Source: JAYKJB01 sp035284745 [NCBI: Candidatus Sericytochromatia bacterium] (GTDB lineage: Bacteria; Cyanobacteriota; Sericytochromatia; S15B-MN24). Taken from it: a stretch of 64,000 nucleotides of DNA. Under the pieces are notes generated by a model. The model did not search any database. It was given only the letters and a program-made list of their open reading frames with translations, and was not told the origin of the DNA. The position numbers and the translations under genes are program-made. Positions within the stretch are counted from its first letter, which is position 1; each line of letters opens with the position of its first letter. The stretch covers positions 1 through 64,000 of the forward strand of contig JAYKIL010000006.1 in NCBI GenBank assembly GCA_035284745.1. Direction: 5' to 3'. Positions 44,278 to 53,240 of this stretch are shown here, piece after piece.

Positions 44278-45292
44278 TCTGGAAAGCGTAAGAAATATCT
44301 ACCTTTCGGCCTTTCGCGAGGAGTATGGTCGTCGCGGAGTCGATATTGGCGCCCAGGTCAAACGCTGGAAGCAACTGTATCCCCTGTTAAAGGTACTGAT
44401 GTGTTTTCCGAACCCTTACCGTCACGTCATCAACGTCCACGTCTGGGAGGAAGATGGCCGCCTGCTGGGCTTTATTCAAACCTCGCCGGGTAATCGGCAA
44501 CAAACCCGTTGGCACATCGATTTCGTGGCCGTTGCCCCTGAAGCCCAAGGGCGCGGATTGGGGGCCCGTCTGGTTGAAGGAATTTTTGAGGTGTATGGAG
44601 CCCGCGGGATCAAGACCTTCACACTGGAGGTGGATCAACACAACGCCCCTGCGTTGCGTCTGTATCACAAACTGGGTTTTCGGCAGTACGCGTCAACGAC
44701 CTACCTCAACGCGCCGCAACAACCCATCGCACCCCCCGAGGAATCCTCTGGCTTTCGGCCTTGTAAATATGAAGACGCCGCCGAACTGCTGGCTTTACAT
44801 CTCGCCAACCTGCCGCCGCAAGCCAAAGTGGTGGATGGCCGGAGTTTGGACGATTTTCGCGTGTCGAGGTTCGAGGCCTTGGCTCACACCCTCAGAGGGC
44901 TGCTCAAACATCACGACGACCACCGTTTGGTGCTGGAAGAAAGAGGGCGTCCGGTGGCCTATTTAAGGGTCGTCGCGCAATACCGGAATTTACCGCATAC
45001 CCTCTATCTTTTGGCAATGCCGGGCAGAGATGAGATGTACCCCGTGCTGCTCCAACGAGCGGCACAAATTCTAAAAAATTACCCGCAAAGGATGGTTCTG
45101 GCGTGGGCCTCCGACTACAATCCTGGTAAATTGAAAGCCTTGGAAGACTGGGGCCTCCAACCCTTTACCATTGACCACGCCCTGGTACGCGACAGCCTCA
45201 TCACGCTCAAATTACCGAACACAGCGAATGAGGTCCCAAGGGCGGATGAAAAAGCGTTTAAGCCCGCTTTCACGCAAACCAGCGCCGGTTAA
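44252..45292 (+). CDS. Tandem GNAT acetyltransferase
   Basis: 346 residues from ATG 44252, with GGAGGG just upstream; the longer frame is shadow of the upstream gene. The first GNAT domain (1-165) has VAPEAQGRGLGARLVEGI for acetyl-CoA and FTLEVDQHNAPALRLYHKLGF as motif B. The second half is a degenerate GNAT-like domain lacking the Q/RxxGxG/A loop. It acetylates an unknown amine; the overlap with the CofE-like gene suggests a shared pathway. Confidence 0.82.
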   Translation: MLRRLRYSDLESVRNIYLSAFREEYGRRGVDIGAQVKRWKQLYPLLKVLMCFPNPYRHVINVHVWEEDGRLLGFIQTSPGNRQQTRWHIDFVAVAPEAQGRGLGARLVEGIFEVYGARGIKTFTLEVDQHNAPALRLYHKLGFRQYASTTYLNAPQQPIAPPEESSGFRPCKYEDAAELLALHLANLPPQAKVVDGRSLDDFRVSRFEALAHTLRGLLKHHDDHRLVLEERGRPVAYLRVVAQYRNLPHTLYLLAMPGRDEMYPVLLQRAAQILKNYPQRMVLAWASDYNPGKLKALEDWGLQPFTIDHALVRDSLITLKLPNTANEVPRADEKAFKPAFTQTSAG

Positions 45293-45416
45293 ACTCTTTA
45301 TAACCCTTCGGCGCGGTTCGCGCGAATATGCTAGGATCTCAACGCGTTGATGCTCGTCGCCGTTTTGGCCCGTGTCATCGGGAGAAAACGGGGACTTTTT
45401 TGGGGAGGAAACTGTT

Positions 45417-46103
45417 ATGGGTCTATGGGATCGCATTGTTCGTCTGCTGCGGAGCAACGTGAATGACGTGATTGACAAGGCGGAAGACCCGGAAAAAATC
45501 CTCAACCAAATTGTGACCGAACTCAACGAGAACCTGGTTACGGTGCGCAGCCAGGTCGCGACGGCCATTGCCCTCGAGAAGCAGCTTTACCAGAAATACC
45601 AGCAAGCCCAAAACGACGCCGACAAATGGCAACAAAAAGCGGAATTGGCGGTTGACAAGGGTGAAGATGAACTCGCCAAAGAGGCGCTGAAGCGGAAAAA
45701 TACGTCTCAAAGCACCGCCGATGACCTCAAACAGCAATGGGAGCAACAAAAGGGGTCTATCACGACGCTGAAAGCCAGTTTGGCAAAGATGGAATCCAAA
45801 ATCGCGGAGACACAGACCAAAAAGAGCTTGTTGGTCGCTCGTCACCGCAGAGCTGAAGCGGAAAAGAAAATTCAGTCTGCGCTCTCAACCGCCGCAGGTT
45901 CTTCCTCACTCGCCGCCTTCGAGCGTATGGAGCAAAAGGTTCTGGAAGGGGAGACGAAAGCCGCGGCGTTGACAGAATTGAACAGCGACTCGCTCGACGA
46001 ACGTTTTGCAGCGTTGGGCGGCGGGGACGCAGATGCCGACCTGATCGCTCTGAAAGAGTCGCGTCAGGCCAAACTCTTGTCAGCCGGCGACGCCAGCAAC
46101 TAG
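45417..46103 (+). CDS. PspA/Vipp1 family membrane-stress protein
   Basis: 228 residues from ATG 45417 with GGGAGG upstream. The N-terminal amphipathic helix MGLWDRIVRLLRSNVNDVID is typical, followed by a long coiled coil (about 25-190) and an acidic end. PspA and Vipp1 are ESCRT-III-like proteins that oligomerise on membranes under stress; Vipp1 serves thylakoids in Cyanobacteria. There is no Vipp1 C-terminal extension helix, so PspA is the closer label. Confidence 0.92.
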   Translation: MGLWDRIVRLLRSNVNDVIDKAEDPEKILNQIVTELNENLVTVRSQVATAIALEKQLYQKYQQAQNDADKWQQKAELAVDKGEDELAKEALKRKNTSQSTADDLKQQWEQQKGSITTLKASLAKMESKIAETQTKKSLLVARHRRAEAEKKIQSALSTAAGSSSLAAFERMEQKVLEGETKAAALTELNSDSLDERFAALGGGDADADLIALKESRQAKLLSAGDASN

Positions 46104-46115
46104 TCGTCGTCCGAA

Positions 46116-47543
46116 TTAACGAGACTTGGCAGACGCCAAACCGACTTCGCCGGCGTAGTCTTCACCCAGCAGCACGGTGAAGTCGGTTGTAATGTCTCCC
46201 ACAGAGGCATCCACACGCTCTGCGTGGACCCCGAGGTCGCGCGCCATCATCGGAACCAGCCCACTGTGACCGGTTTGTGCGATAACCCTGGTTCGGCGCA
46301 CCGAGCGAACGATGGCGTCACCGGATGAACGCACGCGCCACCCCGCGTTACGTAACTCGCGAGCCGCCGCTTGGGCCAGCCCGATTCTTTTGGTTCCGTT
46401 CAAAACGGTCACGCTCAACGCCTTGCGTGCGACGCCCGCTTGGGATGTGGTTTTTTCCGACGCCATCAGGCGACGACCCAACTGTTTCGCCCTGTTCGCA
46501 TCGGCCAACCAATAGCTCGACGTATACTCCTTGCCCGAAAAGCCGCCCGGCAACATCACCAAGCGCACTTCATTACGATCCAGGCTGGCTCCCCAGGTGG
46601 CGAGTTGAAGCAACTCTGGCCCGGTTAAGTTGGTCTTTACGTTATCACGAACGGTGGACAGCATCCGCGGCACTCGTAACAGCGTATCCGGCGACAACAC
46701 CCGATCTGCCACCGCCTTCATGAATTGCTGCTGTCGTTGCACCCGACCGATGTCCCCCAGTTCATCGTGGCGAAACCGAACAAACCGGTGGGCCTCAGCG
46801 CCGCTCATTTGATGCCAGCCCCGTTTGAAATGAATGTGTAGATCCGCGGTGCGGTCGACATAGTTCATGTCGCGCTCGACATAAAGGCGCACCCCCCCCA
46901 CAACATCCACCAGCTTTTCAAGACCGCTGGTATTCACCTGAGCCCAGTGCTGAACGGGAATTCCTAACAACTTGGACACAACCTCTGTGGCCAGCTTGGG
47001 GCCCCCCTGATGAAAGGCCGCGTTCACTTTGTCCCAACGTCCACGAATCATCACCCGTGTATCCCGCGGAATCGATACGACATCCAGATGAGAACCTGCA
47101 GGCCCCACGCCGATGACCATCATCGTGTCACTGCGAACCGGGCCTTGAGAACTCTTGTAGCCCTCCCCATACGAAATATCGGTGCCCAGGACCAAAATGG
47201 CCTTGCGGGCCGCGCCCGCCAGCAAAGACTGCGAAGTGACTTCTTTAGAACCTTCCGTCCGGCCCGAAGCGGCCTGCCATTGGGCCCAACCTCCAAGGCC
47301 CGCCAGAAAAAGTCCCCCCATCAAACAAAAAGTGAGCAAAGAGAAAATACAGAACCGAACAAAACGCCTTAGACGGGACACCCTCCGTCTGCGAGAGGGG
47401 GGCAAGCGGAGCTGACCGGTCGAATACTTTTTCCGTCTTGCCCGCTGTTGGGTGTTGCGCAATCGTTGCGTGTCCCTTGCCCCGAGAGGACCAGTTCGCG
47501 CAGAGCTGTCATCGTGATGGCCGGGTTGATGGTAAGGTCCCAC
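46116..47543 (-). CDS. LytR-CpsA-Psr (LCP) family protein
   Basis: 475 residues from GTG 47543 with GGAG 6 nt upstream. A basic N-terminal tail is followed by one membrane segment (about 65-88) and the extracytoplasmic LCP domain (LDVVSIPRDTRVMIRGRWDKVNAAF, RFVRFRHDELGDIGRVQRQQQFM), with the conserved Arg and Asp residues. It ends in a LytR_C domain (VTVLNGTKRIGLAQAAARELRNAG). LCP enzymes attach glycopolymers to peptidoglycan. It is convergent with PspA. Confidence 0.93.
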   Translation of the reverse strand: MGPYHQPGHHDDSSARTGPLGARDTQRLRNTQQRARRKKYSTGQLRLPPSRRRRVSRLRRFVRFCIFSLLTFCLMGGLFLAGLGGWAQWQAASGRTEGSKEVTSQSLLAGAARKAILVLGTDISYGEGYKSSQGPVRSDTMMVIGVGPAGSHLDVVSIPRDTRVMIRGRWDKVNAAFHQGGPKLATEVVSKLLGIPVQHWAQVNTSGLEKLVDVVGGVRLYVERDMNYVDRTADLHIHFKRGWHQMSGAEAHRFVRFRHDELGDIGRVQRQQQFMKAVADRVLSPDTLLRVPRMLSTVRDNVKTNLTGPELLQLATWGASLDRNEVRLVMLPGGFSGKEYTSSYWLADANRAKQLGRRLMASEKTTSQAGVARKALSVTVLNGTKRIGLAQAAARELRNAGWRVRSSGDAIVRSVRRTRVIAQTGHSGLVPMMARDLGVHAERVDASVGDITTDFTVLLGEDYAGEVGLASAKSR

Positions 47544-47555
47544 TCGAAACTCCGT

Positions 47556-49019
47556 TCAGGCGTCAACACAAATGCGCCCGGAGACGGCTTCATCAAGGCG
47601 GCGGAACGTCAAACTCGGCCCAAGCAGAACCAACACCTCATAAATACCCGGGCTCGCCGACCGTCCTGTCAACGCAACGCGCGCGGGTTGGATAAGAGCA
47701 CCCAACTTGACCCCTTGTTCCTTGGCGAGCGACTTTATCGACGCCTCCAAGACGGCCTCACTCCAATCATCAATCGACCGCAACGCCTGTCTCAAGGAGT
47801 CCAATAGGCCAATGCTTTCTGGGCCAAGGTGTACCCGAACAGCATCCTCGTCATAATTCAAGGGAAGGTCGAAAAATGGGAGACTGCCCTCCAGCATCTG
47901 TACCAAGGTTCTGCTCCGCACCTGAAGGCTGCTTATCACGGCCAACTGCCACGCTTCGGCACATTCGGTGTAGGGCATTCCGGCTTTCTCCCACCGGGCC
48001 TGCATATCCGGCAACAAACGCGCAGTATTCGCGTGCTGAATGTAATGAGCGTTCATGGCCTCAAGCTTCGCGAAATCAAAAACGGCGGCGCTTTTGTTCA
48101 GGCCTTCTAGGCTGAACTTTTCGATCAACTCATCCCGGGTGAAGTACTCTTGATCCCCATATGACCAGCCCAATCGCGCCAAGTAGTTCACCAGCGCTTC
48201 GGGTAGAAAGCCATCGTCGGCGAATTTCATCACCGACGTGGTGCCGTGTCGCTTGGACAACTTAGATTTGTCCGCCCCCAAAATCATAGGCAGGTGACAA
48301 AAAACCGGCACAGAAGCCCCTAATGCTTGATAAACCGCGATCTGCTTCGGGGTGTTGCTGAGGTGGTCGTCGCCCCGGATCACGTGCGTGATCCCCATCT
48401 CCAGATCATCAATCACAGCAGCATAGTTGTATGTCGGTATCCCGTCAGACTTCAACAAAACGAAGTCCTCCACCATTTGGGCCGCGTCAAAAGTCACCGT
48501 GCCACGAAGGGCATCTTCTACCACAATCTCTCCGGCGTCTGGCCCGCGAAACCGGGTCACAAATGGCCGTCCTTCTTGCTCGTACTGCGCGCGGGTCGCA
48601 TCGTCCAAATCAGACCACCTGCGGTCGAAACGAGGCTCTTCCCCCCGAACTTTTTGAGCCTCGCGATGAGCGTGCAGTTCTTCTGCCGTCAGGTAACAGC
48701 GATAAGCGCGCCCAGACGCCATGAGGCGTTCCGCATACGCCCTGTACAAAGACAGTCGCTGTGTTTGAAAATAGGGCCCGTAGGTCTGCGCCGCCTCTGG
48801 GCCCTCGTCCCACTTCAGGTCCAGCCATCGCAGCCCGTCAAAAATTGCCGCCACGGACTCGTCCGTCGAGCGGGCTTGGTCGGTGTCCTCCACACGAAGG
48901 ACGAAGTCTCCGCCGTGTTTACGAGCGAATAACCAGTTAAACAGTGCAGTACGGGCTCCCCCCACGTGGAGGTAACCCGTAGGACTGGGAGCAAACCGAA
49001 CACGGACGCGAGCCGCCAA
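47556..49019 (-). CDS. gltX: Glutamyl-tRNA synthetase
   Basis: 487 residues from TTG 49019, with GGAGG 8 nt upstream; the longer frame to 49142 has no such site. It has the class I HIGH region FAPSPTGYLHVGGARTALFN and KMSKS variant KLSKRHG, with the helical anticodon domain at the C-terminus. With GlnRS also present it may be discriminating, but that cannot be read by eye. LCP starts 12 bp downstream. Confidence 0.95.
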   Translation of the reverse strand: MAARVRVRFAPSPTGYLHVGGARTALFNWLFARKHGGDFVLRVEDTDQARSTDESVAAIFDGLRWLDLKWDEGPEAAQTYGPYFQTQRLSLYRAYAERLMASGRAYRCYLTAEELHAHREAQKVRGEEPRFDRRWSDLDDATRAQYEQEGRPFVTRFRGPDAGEIVVEDALRGTVTFDAAQMVEDFVLLKSDGIPTYNYAAVIDDLEMGITHVIRGDDHLSNTPKQIAVYQALGASVPVFCHLPMILGADKSKLSKRHGTTSVMKFADDGFLPEALVNYLARLGWSYGDQEYFTRDELIEKFSLEGLNKSAAVFDFAKLEAMNAHYIQHANTARLLPDMQARWEKAGMPYTECAEAWQLAVISSLQVRSRTLVQMLEGSLPFFDLPLNYDEDAVRVHLGPESIGLLDSLRQALRSIDDWSEAVLEASIKSLAKEQGVKLGALIQPARVALTGRSASPGIYEVLVLLGPSLTFRRLDEAVSGRICVDA

Positions 49020-49319
49020 GTAAGAAGCCTCCGGAATACCGTTGCAACCGAATTCTAGCAGAGACAGCGGCCCAAAAATGTGACCAATGTGACGGATTAC
49101 CAAACTCCCCAAAAGCCAGACGGCATCATCACCATTGGTCATTCGTCACAGTTTCACGTGACAATAAATGGTAAACATAACACAGGTACAGAAGCAGATC
49201 ATATCAACGCCCAGAGTCGGCTCGCGTCCGTCGCATTGCGCGACAAACGCATTTCGGGCAAGGTATAATGCTTATGTTAAATAGTCCTCGGCGTCGTTGC
49301 CTGAGACAGGTTTTTCAGC
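49020..49319. other. Divergent intergenic region between gltX and the LysM gene
   Basis: 300 bp. It holds the candidate -10 box TATAAT at 49264-49269 for the LysM gene and an AT-rich stretch at about 49140-49205. No gene, terminator or operator is convincing. Confidence 0.45.
49264..49269 (+). promoter_or_regulatory. Candidate -10 box for the LysM gene
   Basis: TATAAT, a perfect consensus -10, 50 bp before the ATG at 49320. Upstream GACAAA ends 16 bp before it and could act as a weak -35. Confidence 0.45.
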
Positions 49320-51263
49320 ATGACCACTTCGTCCTCTTTCCCGTCCCGCAAGAAACAATTACTGCCGGAAGTGCCCGCCGGGGTCGACCCTATTGGCGCC
49401 TTTTTGGTAAACCAACGACGGGAATATTCAGTGTCTGGAAATCCACAGCGTTACAACACCGATATGGGGGAGCGCATCACCGACCTCGGTGAAGTGGCCC
49501 GTGTGCTCTCGGGATGTCTCGCGGCCGACCAGCAAGATGATGACCTGGTCGTTGAACTGCTGATGCTTGAGTCAATGTTGGCTGACGTGCCAGTCAAGTC
49601 AAAAGAAATTCTCGAACAGTTGGGAGACCTCGGAGAGGAGGTCCGCGAAAGCCTGGTGCCTCCAGGGGTTATCAACGTCGCATCACTGAGACGCCGGACC
49701 CGCAGACTGCGCCAGCAAATTGGGGCATTGGCCTCCCGCATTTCGGCCGCGTTGGTTCTTTTCCTGACCGGTGCCCCAAACATCACGCAGGATGCGTTAG
49801 CAGCGGAGGAGAGTGTCAACGGCTACGCAGTGGCGAACGCCCCGCTGGTCAAGGTCATCGATTCTTTAACGGGTCAGGGTGTCGCGGGCGTGCAGATCAA
49901 AACGATGGAGGAACGCCTGCTCGGGGTCACCGATACTGCAGGCCAGGCCACGCTGGGAGACGGCTATCTTGAGACCGACCTGTTGAGTTTTGAAAAAGAT
50001 GGCTACGACATGTACCTTTTGGACAGAACCCAGATGTCCTCAAGGAATATCGTTTCAATGAAGCCCTTGAAGGCACTGCAAGCCAATTCGGCGGGTGCCA
50101 AGGGGGCTGCAGCCAGCACAGAGCGCCCCCGCACCGAAGCGTCGGATCCTCTGGGGGTGACACGCCCGGCTGCGATTGCAAAGGCCCCTGAGCCTCCCCG
50201 GGTCGTTCCCCCCAAACCGGGGCAAGCGCCTGTCTTGCAGCCGCCCCGGCAACCTTCTAAGCCGCAACCGCCCGCGTTGAAACTTCCTGTGCGTCCTCGA
50301 ACCAAAGCAGCGGAAAGCGCCGGACACGCCCACGCCAGTGCCCCGGCAAAGGGTCACGGGGGGGCAAGTCACGGACACAGTGCGGCCAAACCAGCCGATA
50401 CGCATCACGGCGCCGCCGCGCACACGCGAGAGGTGAGGTTGCCCACCAAACCCCGGTCCCACGCCGCCCACAGTGAGAATCACGGCCACGCGAGTGCCCC
50501 GGCCTCACACGCAGCCCACAAGGCGCGTGGTCACGGGGCGGTCCACCGTGCGTCCGCTGGAACAGCAACGGGGGCGCACGTCGCTTCCGGCCACAGCAGC
50601 CACGGCGCGTCGGCGCATAGCAGCAGCCACAAGGTTGCTTCGGGACACGGGCACTCAGCGGGCGCGCACCACGGCCAAAAGTCGACGGGGCACGGGCACA
50701 AGTCATCTGCTCATCATGGGCACAAGTCCACGGGACACGGGCAAAAGGCAGACTCCGTCCACGCCCACAAAGTGATGTCATCCCCGGTCCTTCCTCGTCG
50801 GCCAAAGGCCTCCTACCATGCGGCACACGGGAATCATGGAGCCCACGCAACGCACCACGTGGCAGTGCCTCACCATACACCGCGCGCCAGACTGCACGCG
50901 AATGTGGCGTCTCATTCTCACGGTTCTAACTATCGCGTACGGCCAGGTGATTCTCTTTCATCGATCGCCAGCCAAACCCTGGGAAGCGCCAACCGGTGGC
51001 GGGAAATTTACAATGCCAATCGCGGTGAGATTGCAAATCCTCGCTTCATTCAAGTGGGTCAGGTGCTGCATTTGCCTGGCCACACGAGCCACGCCTCGGG
51101 CGGTGTTTACCGGGTAAAACGCGGCGACAGCCTCTACACGATTGCCTCGACCCATTTGGGCCACGGGCATAAGTGGCAGGATATCTGGAACTTGAATCGT
51201 GACAAAATCAGGAATGCTCGCCTGATTTATCCGGGACAAGTCCTGACCTTGCCCCACGCATAA
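49320..51263 (+). CDS. His-rich LysM protein with internal signal-like segment
   Basis: 647 residues. Residues 1-120 are soluble and helical. Residues 124-133 (RRRTRRLRQQ) then 134-162 form a basic patch and a hydrophobic segment ending ALAAEE, like a displaced signal sequence. About 165-245 is a carboxypeptidase-regulatory-like sandwich (KVIDSLTGQGVAGVQIKTM). A His/Ala/Gly/Ser-rich stretch runs from about 333 to 530 with dozens of His (GHGHKSS, AHHGHKS). Two LysM domains close the protein (538-587 and 597-647, YRVRPGDSLSSIAS, YRVKRGDSLYTIAS). LysM binds peptidoglycan; the His stretch could bind Zn, Ni or Cu. It may be a cell-wall-associated metal reservoir or scaffold. Confidence 0.83.
   Translation: MTTSSSFPSRKKQLLPEVPAGVDPIGAFLVNQRREYSVSGNPQRYNTDMGERITDLGEVARVLSGCLAADQQDDDLVVELLMLESMLADVPVKSKEILEQLGDLGEEVRESLVPPGVINVASLRRRTRRLRQQIGALASRISAALVLFLTGAPNITQDALAAEESVNGYAVANAPLVKVIDSLTGQGVAGVQIKTMEERLLGVTDTAGQATLGDGYLETDLLSFEKDGYDMYLLDRTQMSSRNIVSMKPLKALQANSAGAKGAAASTERPRTEASDPLGVTRPAAIAKAPEPPRVVPPKPGQAPVLQPPRQPSKPQPPALKLPVRPRTKAAESAGHAHASAPAKGHGGASHGHSAAKPADTHHGAAAHTREVRLPTKPRSHAAHSENHGHASAPASHAAHKARGHGAVHRASAGTATGAHVASGHSSHGASAHSSSHKVASGHGHSAGAHHGQKSTGHGHKSSAHHGHKSTGHGQKADSVHAHKVMSSPVLPRRPKASYHAAHGNHGAHATHHVAVPHHTPRARLHANVASHSHGSNYRVRPGDSLSSIASQTLGSANRWREIYNANRGEIANPRFIQVGQVLHLPGHTSHASGGVYRVKRGDSLYTIASTHLGHGHKWQDIWNLNRDKIRNARLIYPGQVLTLPHA
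50664..50753 (+). repeat. Tandem 45-bp coding repeat in the His-rich region
   Basis: Two 45-bp units encode AHHGQKSTGHGHKSS and AHHGHKSTGHGQKAD (residues 449-478). They are nearly identical in protein and diverged in DNA at third positions. Confidence 0.75.
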
Positions 51264-51278
51264 ACGGTCACTCTCTTT

Positions 51279-53078
51279 TCAAGAACCAATGAGTGAAATG
51301 GTTCCCACCCTCTGTATTTGAAACTGAGGGTGAATCTCAAGGAACGAGATGACGTGAAGGTGGGGCAACTCGCGTTGAACCAGATCCTTGATGAAGGGCC
51401 TGATTCGGGGTTCGCATAGAACAATGGGCACATCCATGTGTCCGCACTGGGACGCCAAGCGCGCCACCAAGATGTCTTTCTGAGCGGCTTCCAGAAAAAG
51501 GGTTTGCCCCTGTGAACTGGTCTGAATGCCCTGAAGTATCATACTTTCTACGGAGAGATCGAGCATCACCACGTCGAGCGTTTGGTCTTCCGAAGCCAAC
51601 GCAGCGCATATCTGCCTCGCCAGAGCCCGACGGACTAATTCGGTCAAAACCTTGGCATCTGTCAACGGGCGAATTTGCGCCGCCATTTCAAGCAACATCA
51701 ACTGCTCCACCGTCGCGCGGTTCTGGCCGAACTGGTCTTGCAGGTAAAATGGGTGAACCGGTTTCGCCGCGACGGCCAAGGTTTCTAGAATGGTGACCTG
51801 GTCTCGGATACTGATCTGCTCCCGCAGCAAATTGCGCAGTATCAAGTGGTAATCTGCCAATTCAAGTTTTTCAGGCAAAACGGCCTCGATGGTTTGCCCG
51901 TGTCGCTCGCGCAAGAAATCGAGCATCGCAATCAGTTCTTCCAAAGAGAACATTTCGTGCGCATGGCGCCGCAAAATCAATTCGAGATGCAGGGCTAGCA
52001 GTTCAATGCACTCGAGCACCGTATGCCCCATGTTTTTAAGGCGAGTCCCTGCCGCACGCGGAACCCATAATGCCGGCCGGCGAGTGGCCGGATCCCGAGT
52101 TGGAAACCCTGCAATGGCACTTGGCATCGGCTCCGCATGAGGATTTTCGACCGCCAGCCGGTACCCCAACATCAATTCCCCTTCAGCGACGACATTGCCT
52201 CTCACCCGTATCAAATAGGCATTCGGACGCAATTCCACATTGTCAGTCAGCCGGATTCCAGGACAAATGAAACCCAATGAATATGCGATGTCCGAACGCA
52301 TGGGCCCAATGCGAGCAATGAGTTCCCCGCCCAACGCCGGATCCACCAGGGGAATGAGATCAAGCCCGAGCTCCAGTTCAACAGAGGGAACCGACAACGA
52401 AGGCAACAAGGCCTCCGGATTCAACAGGTCATCCTCATCCTGGTTGTTCATAAACTCCGAGCCGACCCCGACGGTCTCTTCGTCAGTCACCAAATGGGCG
52501 AGGTCGTCGGGGACATTCGTCCGAACCACCAATGTTTGAGACTCCCCGAGGTCATGGCCCTCGAACGGTAACGCAGCAAACAGTTCGTAGAAGAGAGGAT
52601 AGTCTCTGAACATTTCGCGGCTCGCAAGCAAATTTCGATAGAGCCCGTGAATAATGTCCAAGGCCTCAGGCTGCACTTCCAAGTCGGCCCGAGACTGAAG
52701 CAACTCTGCCGCTCTCTCTGCCTTGTTGAGCTCCTGCTGGTTGTCTCGGAAGTGATCAAGCAAGGCCGTGATGTTGAATTTTAGGTAGACCGATAACTTT
52801 ATTTGTGCGGCCAATTCTTTGATGCGCCCCGGCCCCAGGGCCAGATCCAAAGGAACGGTGGCCCGGTCAATCGGCACGGGGCTTTCTGCCGTTCGCAACG
52901 CGAATGCCAATTGCTCGAACAACGGTCGAACAATGGTCTCTCGATGGCGCGCCGCCTCGATGGCTTGGCGGAATTCCGCGCGACGCTCATCGGGAGCACG
53001 GTGCGTTTGCAGGCCGCGTTTCCCCCGCCAACGTGTTAATAAGCGTGAAAACCAGGTCATGACAGGCCCTATTTGCAC
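51279..53078 (-). CDS. Soluble FlhA/SctV cytoplasmic-domain homologue
   Basis: 599 residues from GTG 53078, which has AGAGG 6 nt upstream. Residues 231-599 match the full cytoplasmic domain of FlhA/SctV export-gate proteins: ELELGLDLIPLVDPALGGEL, VELRPNAYLIRVRGNVVAEG, RRPALWVPR, LILRRHAHEMFSLEELIAML, LREQISIRDQVTILETLA and a C-terminal HVISFLEIHPQFQIQRVGTI. The family's eight membrane helices and FHIPEP motif are missing; instead a soluble helical region of about 230 residues precedes it. No flagellar or type III secretion gene is in the window. It may bind export chaperones or have been adopted for another ring assembly. Confidence 0.85.
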   Translation of the reverse strand: MQIGPVMTWFSRLLTRWRGKRGLQTHRAPDERRAEFRQAIEAARHRETIVRPLFEQLAFALRTAESPVPIDRATVPLDLALGPGRIKELAAQIKLSVYLKFNITALLDHFRDNQQELNKAERAAELLQSRADLEVQPEALDIIHGLYRNLLASREMFRDYPLFYELFAALPFEGHDLGESQTLVVRTNVPDDLAHLVTDEETVGVGSEFMNNQDEDDLLNPEALLPSLSVPSVELELGLDLIPLVDPALGGELIARIGPMRSDIAYSLGFICPGIRLTDNVELRPNAYLIRVRGNVVAEGELMLGYRLAVENPHAEPMPSAIAGFPTRDPATRRPALWVPRAAGTRLKNMGHTVLECIELLALHLELILRRHAHEMFSLEELIAMLDFLRERHGQTIEAVLPEKLELADYHLILRNLLREQISIRDQVTILETLAVAAKPVHPFYLQDQFGQNRATVEQLMLLEMAAQIRPLTDAKVLTELVRRALARQICAALASEDQTLDVVMLDLSVESMILQGIQTSSQGQTLFLEAAQKDILVARLASQCGHMDVPIVLCEPRIRPFIKDLVQRELPHLHVISFLEIHPQFQIQRVGTISLIGS

Positions 53079-53182
53079 AGGAAACCTCTTTCAGCTTACC
53101 CGCAGATGCCTGCAAGCAATCTTATTTTAGAAATATCAGATTCAGTCGCCCTCTATTCCACGCCCTGAGCCACTCTCCGGGC

Positions 53183-53211
53183 TTGACCGTGGTGTCGGAG
53201 CGTGTTAGAGT
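53183..53211 (+). promoter_or_regulatory. Promoter of the gcvT-gcvH-gcvPA operon
   Basis: TTGACC (53183-53188), 17-nt spacer and TAGAGT (53206-53211), close to sigma-70 consensus, 29 bp before the gcvT ATG. The short leader leaves no room for a glycine riboswitch. Confidence 0.6.
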
Positions 53212-53240
53212 GAGCGCGCGGGTTGCGAGTATTTCAGCCG

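Noticed and set aside
53079-53240. Glycine riboswitch upstream of gcvT
   Set aside because: The predicted -10 box lies only 29 bp before the gcvT start codon, too short for an aptamer, and no tandem aptamer pattern is visible.
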